Assembly: GCF_902498745.1 (NCBI RefSeq)
Contig: NZ_LR701479.1
Coordinates: 190,292-254,291 of the forward strand
Direction: 5' to 3'
Length of the DNA: 64,000 bases
From: Erythrobacter sp. EC-HK427
GTDB taxonomy: Bacteria > Pseudomonadota > Alphaproteobacteria > Sphingomonadales > Sphingomonadaceae
The translations under genes and the position numbers were made by a program. Under the pieces are notes generated by a model. That model saw only the letters and a program-made list of their open reading frames with translations, did not search any database and was not told the DNA's origin. Positions 35,565 to 44,786 of this stretch are shown here, piece after piece. The first letter of the stretch is position 1, and the number at the start of each line of letters is the position of its first letter.

Positions 35565-36452
35565 TCAATCGTCCTGTTCCGGCACTTGTGCAAGCAGCCG
35601 CCCTGCCACCGCGTCGAGCCGCGCGGCAAGTGCGGGATCCCAAGCCTCCTGCGGGGTGATGATCGCGGTGTCGAGCACGGTGTCGATCGGGCTGGCGCTG
35701 CGCGTCTTGGGCAGAGCTGCACCAAGCTCTGCAAGCATCGCCCGTGCGTTTTCCGCATTGCCTGCCATCACGCGCAGGATGTCCGCGACATCGACATCGC
35801 CGTCCGGTTCGCGCCAGCAGTCATAATCGGTCACCATGCCGACCAGCGCATAGGGCAGCTCGGCCTCGCGTGCGAGCCGGGCTTCGGGCATCGCGGTCAT
35901 GCCGATCACATCAGCGCCCCATGCGCGGTAGAGCGTGCTTTCCGCGCGGGTGGAGAATTGCGGGCCTTCGATGGCGACATAGGTGCCGCCGTGATGCGTC
36001 GTTGCACCGGCATTCTCTGCCGCTTTCGCCGCGAGCCTGGAAAGGCGCGGGCACACCGGATCGGCCAGCGGCACGTGGGCGGTGATGCCTTGGCCGAAGA
36101 AGCTGCGCTCGCGCCCCGTGGTGCGGTCGATCAGCTGGTCAACCACCACGAATTGGCCCGGCGCATAGCGTTCCTGCAAGCTGCCGATGGCCGAGATCGC
36201 CAGCACATCGGTAACGCCGCAGCGTTTGAGCACATCGATATTGGCGCGGTAATTGACATGGCTCGGCGAAAAGCGGTGCCCCTTTCCGTGTCGCGCGAGG
36301 AAGGTGAAGCGCACACCGCCAATGAAGCCGGTGGTCACCGGCCCCGAAGGCGCGCCAAAGGCGCTGCCCACTTCGATTTCCTGCGCATCGGTCAACGCGC
36401 CCGGATCATACAGGCCGGAGCCGCCGATTACGCCGATATGCCATTGTGCCAT
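35565..36452 (-). CDS. mtnP: S-methyl-5'-thioadenosine phosphorylase
   Basis: The 295-residue protein is a PNP/MTAP-family phosphorylase: IGVIGGSGLYD, LARHGKGHRFSPSHVNYRANI, YVAIEGPQFSTRAES and VIGMTAMPEARLAREA. It splits methylthioadenosine, a by-product of polyamine and homoserine-lactone synthesis, into adenine and methylthioribose-1-phosphate. The early MT motif favours MTAP over purine nucleoside phosphorylase. It lies 15 bases from the SDR gene upstream in the same orientation. Confidence 0.92.
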   Translation of the reverse strand: MAQWHIGVIGGSGLYDPGALTDAQEIEVGSAFGAPSGPVTTGFIGGVRFTFLARHGKGHRFSPSHVNYRANIDVLKRCGVTDVLAISAIGSLQERYAPGQFVVVDQLIDRTTGRERSFFGQGITAHVPLADPVCPRLSRLAAKAAENAGATTHHGGTYVAIEGPQFSTRAESTLYRAWGADVIGMTAMPEARLAREAELPYALVGMVTDYDCWREPDGDVDVADILRVMAGNAENARAMLAELGAALPKTRSASPIDTVLDTAIITPQEAWDPALAARLDAVAGRLLAQVPEQDD

Positions 36453-36467
36453 GGGGTTCTCCGTCGC

Positions 36468-37253
<786 letters not shown>

Positions 37254-37340
37254 GCCTGTGGCTTGCTCCCATACTGTGTTGGAAGCGTCCTACGCCATGG
37301 CGGGGCGCGGTCAAGCGAGCGGCGCGGTGCCCACAGAAGA

Positions 37341-37378
37341 AAAAGGCCCCGCAGCGCGAACTGCGGGGCCCTTTCGTT
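37341..37378 (-). terminator. Rho-independent terminator (TonB receptor 1)
   Basis: GGCCCCGCAG (37345-37354) and CTGCGGGGCC (37361-37370) form a 10-bp perfect stem. Flanking A and T runs make it usable on either strand. It lies just after the end of the receptor gene on the minus strand. Confidence 0.88.
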
Positions 37379-37395
37379 TCGGTGCGATCAAGCGA

Positions 37396-40300
37396 TCAGA
37401 AGCGGAAGTTGATCGAGCCGAAGAATTCACGACCGTTGAGGTCATAACCGTTACCAATGGCAACGTTCGAACGGCCGAACACTTCCGAGGTATCGATCAG
37501 CGGCGGTGCGTCATTGAAGACGTTGGTCACACCGGCGCGGAGTGTGATGTCGTCGTTGAAGTCGTAGCGCAGCGAAACGGTGTGCACGAAGTAATCGTCA
37601 GCGAAGTCGACGTCGGCGCAATAGTTGCCGTCGCCTGCCACGATCCCGTCAAGGTTGCCTGCGGCGTCGCGCGAACCGGCACCAAGACAGGTGTCGGAGA
37701 ACACGCCGGTGAACTCGCCAGCTTCGTTGTAACCCCAGACGTCAACGAACGGATCGGTCGCATTGAAGGCTGAGGTTGCACCAATCCAACGGGTCGACCA
37801 GGTCAGGACGAAGTCCGAATAGGCTGCTGCAAAGGTCGCACGGCCAGTCCAAGCCGGGAAGCCAAAGGTGCCAGCTGCCTCGAACGAGTCTTCGTTACCT
37901 GCATCATCGAGGAAGATCGTCTCACGACGGATCAGGTGGTTGGCCCGCAGGTTGACCGACAGATCGAGCGTTTCGTTTCCGAGCGCAAGCTCGTAAGCGA
38001 GGTTGGCGTTCAGATCGATACCGCGAACCGTTTCCTGGTTGACGTTGATGAAGCCGGCGAAGACTTCATTCACCAAACGGCGGCCGCTCGGGTCACCATC
38101 ATAACCGATGAAGTCGCACAGATTGCTGCGTTCGGCATTCTCGCTGAGGAAGCAGCCATTCACCACCGACTGGCCGGTCGGTTCAATGATCGCCCCCGAC
38201 ACTTCGATGTTGAAGTAGTTGAAGCCGAACGAGAGATCGAAATCACCGAAACGTTCGTTGATCGAGATACCTGCGGTCAGTGATTCCGAGGTTTCGGGAT
38301 CGAGATCGAGGCTACCGCCCGAAGTGATTTCGGTGCTCGATGTCTGGAACGTATTGATACCCGAGCTATCGATACCGACGGTGGTCGGATCGCGCCCTTC
38401 GCGGCGGCAGTTTGCGAGCACGAACGGCTCGCGGGTATCGTCGCCCGGACGATAGCCCGTACCACCCGGAAGCGAGGGCGAGGTGTAGGCCGCTGCAGGA
38501 ACGGCGCACGGGTCGAAGATCCCGCCGAAGCCCGACTGACCGGCGAGGAAGTTCTCGCGCAGGTTGGGCGCACGGAACGACGTACCGTAGGTCATACGCA
38601 GCAGAACCTGCGGGATCGGCTGCCATCCGGCACCCAGCGAGTAGGTGGCATTGGTACCGTAGAACTCTTCGTCACTGACACGACCAGCAGCCTTCAGATC
38701 GAAAGTACCGAAGGTGTCGGATTCGAAGACCGGGATGTTGATTTCAGCGAAGCTCTCGAGGATGTACTTGCTACCCTGCGCACCCTGGTCGGCGAAGAAG
38801 CCCCAGAACAGGCCGTCCGAAGCAACCAGTCCGGGCTGCGAGTCGAGCGAGTCCACGCGGTATTCGCCGCCGAGCACGACCGAAAGCGGGCCGGCGGGAA
38901 GCTCGAACAAGTCACCGGTGATGAACGCCGATGCGACAACCTGCTCGTAAGTGGTGTCGAAGGTACGTTCACCGAACAGGTAGTCACGTTCTGCCTGCGT
39001 CGCGAAATCACCGGCGGGGCCGGGGAGATACAGCGAGGTGGCGAAAAGGTTGACCGGAACACAACCCTGACCGATGCCCGGTGCAAGCAGCTGCGGGTTG
39101 GCAAAGGCAGTGCCGCAAGGGCCGTCTGCCAGCATCGGCGAGACGGTGCGCGAGATGTAATCATCCGCCACGCCGTTGCCGTTGTTGTCGACGATTCCGT
39201 CGCCGTTGAAGTCGGCGGTCGGGTCGATACCGAGAGCGTGGGCGAGGAAGTCTTCACGGATACCGCGACGCAGCGAAGTACCTTCGGAACGCGAATAGAC
39301 GACCGACGCTTCATAGCTCCAGCTGTCACCGATGAAGGGCAGATCAAGCCGGACGCCGAAGACGCCGCGATACTGTTCCTGCACGCTTTCCACGTTGTTA
39401 CGGTCGCCGATGATCGACGGGATCGGCTGCACCGGCAGACGGAAGCCCGTGCTGTTCACCGGACCGAAGCCATAGGTGTTGGTGAAGTAAGCATTTTCCC
39501 CGGCACGGCAATCCACACCATTGGGATTGCTGATGAAGTTACAGGGGTTGAACGCGTTGGTCGACGGAACCCACGGGAAGAACTGCGGCGCACCACTGTT
39601 CGCCACCGTCACTTCGGCACGGCTGTACAGCGCTTCGAAGAACGGCGTGATGTTCAGATCAGTGCCGAGATTGTATTCGCCATAGGCCATGACGTTGTAC
39701 AGGCTCTGCGGGCTGATGAAAGACTGGTTCGGGTCGTTACCGTTAATGGTACGGGTCGCCAGATCAACGTCCTGGAAACCGTCACCATCGGCGTCAACCG
39801 GCACACCCAGCGCGTCGTTCGTTTCCGACAGGAACGGGATGTAATAGTTGCCGGGGAAGCCGAGTCCGAGGCCACGATCCTGATCGTCGATATAGAGCGA
39901 ACCGCCAAACGTGTTGTTGACGAAAATACGGCCGGTGATCCGCTCTAGCTTACAGGGCTGGACGAGCGAGGTAATCCGGGTTCCGAGTTCGTTGACGCTG
40001 ATCTGCTCGTTGCGAGCGGCCGTTGCCACGTCATCGCGGTAGATATTGCCAGCCTGGTCGAATTCGTAGTGGGTGTTACAGCCACGGAAGAAATCGCGAT
40101 CGCCGTTCAGCACTTCGTCACGGCGGGAATATTCCGCACCGATACCGAAGAAGCCGCGATCGAAGGTGGTGCCCCAAGCGCCGGAGATGGTGTAGTCGTC
40201 ACCGCCATTGCTCTGTTCGTTCTTGTTGCCGCTGGCGAAGAACTCGAAGCCGTCAATGTCGGTGCGAAGCACAATGTTACCCACACCGGCCACAGCGTCC

Positions 40301-40833
40301 GAGCCGTACACCGACGACGCACCGTCGAGCAGCAGGTCGTAACGCTGGATCAGCGAAGTCGGCAGCAGGTTGATCGACGGGTTGGTCGGCGCGCCTTCCA
40401 CACCGGCAGGTGCGAGGCGGCGGCCATTGATCATGAGCAGCGTACGGTCAGCACCCAGACCGCGCAGGTCGAGAGTTTGCGAACCCGGGCCGTTGTTCAG
40501 CACAAAGCCCTGGAAGGTCGCATCGATCTGCGTACCGGCGGCAGCTTCCGAACGCTGCAGGATTTCCGCAGCATCGAACTCACCAACGTCGCGCGCGGCT
40601 TCGCTGTCGAGCACCTGCAGCGGCGAAATGCTGTTATACGTGTCGGTGCGGATACGCGAACCGGTAACAACGATGCGCTGCTCCGGTGCTGCGGTTTCCG
40701 GATCGGCGACCGAAACCTCTTCTTCGTCTTCAGGATCAACTTCCTGCGCAAAGGCCGAGCCACCGGCCAGCAACGCGACTGCCGAAACCGACAGTGCGAG
40801 ACCCGAAAGGGCGTTCTTCTGAAATTTTTTCAT
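37396..40833 (-). CDS. TonB-dependent receptor 1
   Basis: This protein has about 1145 residues. A signal peptide (LSGLALSVSAVALLAGGSAFAQ) is followed by an acidic linker, a TonB-box-like RIVVTGSRIR, a plug domain (LDLRGLGADRTLLMINGRRL, DGASSVYGSDAVAGVGNIV) and a large 22-strand barrel ending in FGSINFRF. It is longer than typical siderophore receptors because of long loops. Two loops carry calcium-type motifs: DADGDGFQDVD and DFNGDGIVDNNGNGVADD. The ligand is unknown. The start at 40833 opens the signal peptide; an earlier in-frame ATG is unlikely. It is divergent from receptor 2. Confidence 0.93.
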   Translation of the reverse strand: MKKFQKNALSGLALSVSAVALLAGGSAFAQEVDPEDEEEVSVADPETAAPEQRIVVTGSRIRTDTYNSISPLQVLDSEAARDVGEFDAAEILQRSEAAAGTQIDATFQGFVLNNGPGSQTLDLRGLGADRTLLMINGRRLAPAGVEGAPTNPSINLLPTSLIQRYDLLLDGASSVYGSDAVAGVGNIVLRTDIDGFEFFASGNKNEQSNGGDDYTISGAWGTTFDRGFFGIGAEYSRRDEVLNGDRDFFRGCNTHYEFDQAGNIYRDDVATAARNEQISVNELGTRITSLVQPCKLERITGRIFVNNTFGGSLYIDDQDRGLGLGFPGNYYIPFLSETNDALGVPVDADGDGFQDVDLATRTINGNDPNQSFISPQSLYNVMAYGEYNLGTDLNITPFFEALYSRAEVTVANSGAPQFFPWVPSTNAFNPCNFISNPNGVDCRAGENAYFTNTYGFGPVNSTGFRLPVQPIPSIIGDRNNVESVQEQYRGVFGVRLDLPFIGDSWSYEASVVYSRSEGTSLRRGIREDFLAHALGIDPTADFNGDGIVDNNGNGVADDYISRTVSPMLADGPCGTAFANPQLLAPGIGQGCVPVNLFATSLYLPGPAGDFATQAERDYLFGERTFDTTYEQVVASAFITGDLFELPAGPLSVVLGGEYRVDSLDSQPGLVASDGLFWGFFADQGAQGSKYILESFAEINIPVFESDTFGTFDLKAAGRVSDEEFYGTNATYSLGAGWQPIPQVLLRMTYGTSFRAPNLRENFLAGQSGFGGIFDPCAVPAAAYTSPSLPGGTGYRPGDDTREPFVLANCRREGRDPTTVGIDSSGINTFQTSSTEITSGGSLDLDPETSESLTAGISINERFGDFDLSFGFNYFNIEVSGAIIEPTGQSVVNGCFLSENAERSNLCDFIGYDGDPSGRRLVNEVFAGFINVNQETVRGIDLNANLAYELALGNETLDLSVNLRANHLIRRETIFLDDAGNEDSFEAAGTFGFPAWTGRATFAAAYSDFVLTWSTRWIGATSAFNATDPFVDVWGYNEAGEFTGVFSDTCLGAGSRDAAGNLDGIVAGDGNYCADVDFADDYFVHTVSLRYDFNDDITLRAGVTNVFNDAPPLIDTSEVFGRSNVAIGNGYDLNGREFFGSINFRF

Positions 40834-41285
40834 GTGTGTCCCATCCACCTTGAGAGAACTTCGATTCACAAACCGTTCAGCGCGCCGGAGCAAAGGTGCG
40901 GGGCTCCAACAGCGCCGGGAAACGATCTGCAGGGGTAAGCTGCGATTGATTCACGCTGTGACGCATGACTGCAATACAGTCTGCAACATGTCAAAATGCC
41001 ATGCAGGCAGTTTGGCGCATTTCCTCACATTAGAAACGATCTGTGGCTGAAAAAACACACTTCGGCATGTTGCGCAATTTTATTGCGCGGAGTGCATGCT
41101 TTGGCGTCGCAGACCCCCAGCCGCGTCGCGGCACCTGTCGATTGGTTGCCCACCTGTTGTTGCAGTGCAACATAGTCGCACCAAAATCGGCAACCCGGGC
41201 GTCTCCAAATTGCAATAATGGGCGTTTTCCAACAGGCTTTCCCCTCCGTGAGACAGTTTTGTTCAGCCAGAAGGGGCTCCTTGTT
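40834..41285. promoter_or_regulatory. 452-bp divergent regulatory region between two TonB receptors
   Basis: No convincing gene is seen here. The region contains three palindromes built on the TTGC/GCAA theme: GCGCAAT-TTT-ATTGCGC at 41072-41088, TGTTGCA-G-TGCAACA at 41158-41172, and ATTGCAAT near 41210. A frame open from 41043 joins receptor 2 but has no signal-peptide features before 41286. The palindromes could be operators for a substrate-responsive regulator, but no regulator gene lies beside them. Confidence 0.5.
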
Positions 41286-44200
41286 GTGAAATTCCAATCC
41301 TCCCTCCGCGCGGCTTGCGCACCATTCGCTATTTCGGTTGCCTTGTGTTCGGCACCAGCCTTTGCGCAGGACGCTGCGGGAGCTTCGGAAGATCCCGAAG
41401 GCGATCCGATTGTCGTGGTCGGCTCGCGCATCCAGCGCGACGCGAACGAAGCCGCCGCCGCCCCTGTCGCCACGGTTTCCGTCGCCGACATCCGCGAAAC
41501 CGGCGTGATCGACGCAACCGATGCGCTGCGCGAGATTCCCGCCCTTTCGAACTCGGGCACCGTCGCCGACTCGCTGCAGAACGGTGCAGGCGGCATCGGC
41601 CAGGCGACGCTGAACCTGCGCGGTCTCGGCGCGGTTCGCACGCTTGTGCTGGTTGACGGGCAGCGCCACGTTTCCGGTGTGGCGGGCAGCCAGATCGTCG
41701 ACGTGTCGACCATCCCCACCGGCCTGATCGAGCGGGTGGAAGTGCTCACCGGCGGCGCGTCCGCAGTCTATGGTGCCGACGCTGTGACCGGCGTTGTGAA
41801 CTATGTGCTGCGCGACGATCTCGACGGCTTCCTGCTCGATGGCGTGGCCGGCTTGTCGGGCAATGGCGACGGCTTCACCACGTCGATCGATGGCGCATAC
41901 GGCATGAACTTTGCCGGCAATCGCGGCAATGTCACGCTGGCAGTCGGTTACTCAAACACCCAGCAATTACTGCAGGGCGACCGCGAGTTTTTCGCCAATA
42001 ACGGCCGCTTCAACACCGGCACGACCTATCCCAGCCCGCTGCTGCGCTTCCAGCGCGGTGACATCAGCGATGCCACGCCGAATTTCCGCGATTTCTTCAG
42101 CATCGCCAATTTCAGCTTCCCCATCGGCTTCCGCATTCCGCTGCCGGGCTCGGCGGATTATGACGCGATCTTCACCGGCGGCGTCACCCCGACAGCGGCC
42201 GAGCAGGCTTTGATCGACCGCGCCACCAATGCGCCTGCGCTGGCTTACCAGTCCGATCCACGCTTTGCGATTTCGTCCGATGCCGGGCTGATCTTCCGTC
42301 GCGATTTCGGCTTCTTCGATGCCGACATCAACGCGAACGGCATCAATGACTGTCAGGAAAGCTTCATCGGCCTCACCGGCTTCGGCGGCGGTGGCTGTTA
42401 TGTCTCCACCCCCGGCGGCGGCGTGAAGATTTTCGAGGACGGCATCATTGCCAGCTCGGGCAACCAGTTCGGCGGCGACGGCGCGCCCGAACGGTTGAGC
42501 GGCGCCACGCTGATTCCCGGCAATGAGCGCGTCTACGCCAATCTGCTCGCCAATTACGAGCTGACGCCTGGCGTCGAATTCTTCGTCGATGCCAAGTATG
42601 TGAATTCCTACACGGAATCGCAGAATCCCTATAACACCTTCTACGATTCGCTGCTGATCTTTGCCGACAACCCCTACATTCCCGATGTGCTGCAAGCCGA
42701 TGCGGATGATGCGGGCGGCCTGCGCGTCAGCCGCGACTTCACCGACCTCGGCCTTGCCCGCCAGTTGGCCGAGCGCGAGACCTATCGCGCGGTTGCCGGC
42801 CTGCGCGGCGAATTCGGCGGCACCGACGAATTCGCATGGCAGGTCTCGGCAAATTACGGCCGCTTCGAATCGCGGATCGAGAACGAAAACACCGTTCTGC
42901 CCGACCGCCTGTTCGCCTCGATCGACGCGGTGGATGAAGGCGAGTTTCTCAATGGCCGGGCCAACGGCAATATCGTTTGCCGCTCGTCTCTCGATCCCAA
43001 CGCCCGCCACCCGGGCAGCCAGTTCTTCCCGGTGATCGATGGTGGTTTCTTCACCTTCAACCCGGACGACGGCAGCTGCGTCCCCTCCTCGCTGTTCAAC
43101 GGCACAAATTCGGTCAGCGCCGCGGCGGTGGATTTCATCACCGAAACGACCGTCAACACCACCACGCTCGAACAGCTGGTTTTCAGTGCCAGCCTTGTCG
43201 GCGATACAAGCAGCTTCTTCGAACTGCCGGGCGGCGCAGTCGCCTTCGCGGTGGGCGCGGAATACCGCGAGGAGCGCAGCAATTTCGAATTCGATCCGCT
43301 GACGCTAGGCATCGCGCAGATCACTACGCCGGATATCAATGCCGGCCAGTTCATCGGGGATGTCTCGGGCAACCAGCAGCTGGTTTTCGACGCGCAGACG
43401 CAGGTGTTCAATTCGGGCGGCCAGTTCGACGTTGCGGAGATCTACGGCGAAATCAACATTCCGATCCTGTCGGCCGTGCCGTTCTTCGATACACTCGAAG
43501 TGTCGGGCGCCGCGCGCTTCTCGGAATATTCGACTGTCGGCAGCACCTTCACCTGGAGCGTGAGCGGTATCTGGGCACCGGTGGAAGACATCCGCTTCCG
43601 CGGCACCTATTCGCAGGCAGTGCGCGCACCGAACATCAACGAGCTGTTCAGCCCGCAACAGGGCACGGTGTTCCGCCCGGCAGATCCGTGTGACGTCTCG
43701 CAGATCGCGGTGCTCGATACGGCGGCGGCGGCCAACCGGCAGGCCAATTGTATCGCCGACTTCCAGGCGCTGGGCGCTGCGGCAAGCGCCTATTCCACCA
43801 ACGGCGTATACGATTATGCCGATCCGCTAACGGCGCGCTTCTCCGGCACAACCGGCGGCAACCCGGCGCTGAACGAGGAAACGGCAACGACCTACACCTT
43901 CGGTGCAGTCATCCAGCCGCGCTTCATTCCGGGCCTGACGCTTTCCGCGGACTATTACAACATCGTGATTGAAGACGCGATTTCCGCCGTTGGTGCGCAG
44001 GACATTGTCGATACGTGTTACGATTCGACCGCTTTCCCGAACCAGTTCTGCGGCCAGTTTACCCGCAACGACGATCCCGGCAGCCCGACTTTCCTCGGCT
44101 TCAACTTCCTCAGCCAGACGCAGTTGAACTTCGGCAAGATCGAAACTGCCGGTATCGACGGCACCATCGCCTACCGCTTCAATATCGGCGAGTTCGATAT

Positions 44201-44615
44201 CGGCACGCGGGCTTCGGTCAACTGGGTCGATTATCTCGACTTCTTCTTCGATCCGACCGATCCGACGAATGTCGATCCGGAACTGCGCGAAGAGCAGCGC
44301 CCCGAATGGGCGGGCGTCGGCTCGGTCAGCATTGGCTATGGCGATGTCACGCTGCGTTACGGCCTGCAATATGTCGGCAGCACTGCGTTCTCGGGCATCG
44401 AGATCGAAACCGCCGATGCACAGGTGGGCCCAGCAGGCTTCGCGGATGAATATTTCATCCACGATCTGGCGATCACTTACGACGCGAGCGACAGCATCTC
44501 GATCTATGGCGGGGTGAACAACCTCACCGACGAGCGGCCTTATCCGACGAACTTCGCCTATCCGGTGAACCCGTATGGCAGCTACTACTTTATCGGGATT
44601 TCGGTGCGCAATTAA
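41286..44615 (+). CDS. TonB-dependent receptor 2
   Basis: This protein has about 1109 residues from GTG 41286 (AAGGGG nine bases upstream), with a signal peptide ending CSAPAFAQ. The TonB-box-like PIVVVGSRIQR precedes a plug domain (LNLRGLGAVRTLVLVDGQRH, TGGASAVYGADAVTGVVNYV) and a long barrel with inserted loops (for example DADINANGINDCQESF and several cysteine pairs). Late motifs GLTLSADYYNI and YGGVNNLTDERPYP are typical. It ends in VRN rather than an aromatic residue, which is unusual for an outer-membrane barrel. The ligand is unknown. It has its own terminator. Confidence 0.92.
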   Translation: MKFQSSLRAACAPFAISVALCSAPAFAQDAAGASEDPEGDPIVVVGSRIQRDANEAAAAPVATVSVADIRETGVIDATDALREIPALSNSGTVADSLQNGAGGIGQATLNLRGLGAVRTLVLVDGQRHVSGVAGSQIVDVSTIPTGLIERVEVLTGGASAVYGADAVTGVVNYVLRDDLDGFLLDGVAGLSGNGDGFTTSIDGAYGMNFAGNRGNVTLAVGYSNTQQLLQGDREFFANNGRFNTGTTYPSPLLRFQRGDISDATPNFRDFFSIANFSFPIGFRIPLPGSADYDAIFTGGVTPTAAEQALIDRATNAPALAYQSDPRFAISSDAGLIFRRDFGFFDADINANGINDCQESFIGLTGFGGGGCYVSTPGGGVKIFEDGIIASSGNQFGGDGAPERLSGATLIPGNERVYANLLANYELTPGVEFFVDAKYVNSYTESQNPYNTFYDSLLIFADNPYIPDVLQADADDAGGLRVSRDFTDLGLARQLAERETYRAVAGLRGEFGGTDEFAWQVSANYGRFESRIENENTVLPDRLFASIDAVDEGEFLNGRANGNIVCRSSLDPNARHPGSQFFPVIDGGFFTFNPDDGSCVPSSLFNGTNSVSAAAVDFITETTVNTTTLEQLVFSASLVGDTSSFFELPGGAVAFAVGAEYREERSNFEFDPLTLGIAQITTPDINAGQFIGDVSGNQQLVFDAQTQVFNSGGQFDVAEIYGEINIPILSAVPFFDTLEVSGAARFSEYSTVGSTFTWSVSGIWAPVEDIRFRGTYSQAVRAPNINELFSPQQGTVFRPADPCDVSQIAVLDTAAAANRQANCIADFQALGAAASAYSTNGVYDYADPLTARFSGTTGGNPALNEETATTYTFGAVIQPRFIPGLTLSADYYNIVIEDAISAVGAQDIVDTCYDSTAFPNQFCGQFTRNDDPGSPTFLGFNFLSQTQLNFGKIETAGIDGTIAYRFNIGEFDIGTRASVNWVDYLDFFFDPTDPTNVDPELREEQRPEWAGVGSVSIGYGDVTLRYGLQYVGSTAFSGIEIETADAQVGPAGFADEYFIHDLAITYDASDSISIYGGVNNLTDERPYPTNFAYPVNPYGSYYFIGISVRN

Positions 44616-44636
44616 GCGCGCGATCATCGCAAACTG

Positions 44637-44672
44637 AAAGGGCGGGGAGCGATCCCCGCCCTTTCTGTTTTT
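44637..44672 (+). terminator. Rho-independent terminator of TonB receptor 2
   Basis: AAAGGGCGGGGA pairs perfectly with TCCCCGCCCTTT around a GCGA loop, followed by CTGTTTTTT. This is a very strong terminator. Confidence 0.93.
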
Positions 44673-44675
44673 TCT

Positions 44676-44767
44676 CCCCTCCCTTGAGGGAGGGGCCGGG
44701 GGTGGGTGTGCGACATCATTGCCGTCGAACCCCCATCCCCACCCATCCCCAAGGGGAAGGGCTTTTT
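44676..44767. repeat. GC-rich intergenic inverted-repeat element A (REP-like)
   Basis: CCCCTCCCTTGAGGGAGGGG (44676-44695) is a perfect hairpin, followed by GGCCGGGGGTGGG. An opposing G/C-rich unit, CCCATCCCCAAGGGGAAGGG (44742-44761), ends in a T-run. The same type of pair occurs at 61561-61657. It lies between the receptor terminator and the end of clpB. Confidence 0.7.
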
Positions 44768-44786
44768 TGGGCCACAACAATGGTGT

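Noticed and set aside
40834-41285. Possible tRNA or small RNA gene between the TonB receptors
   Set aside because: No cloverleaf, T-loop sequence or terminator-backed transcript could be recognised; only palindromes stand out.
41043-41285. Extending TonB receptor 2 to the ATG at 41043
   Set aside because: The added 81 residues show no signal-peptide character and would bury a clear signal peptide that starts at 41286.
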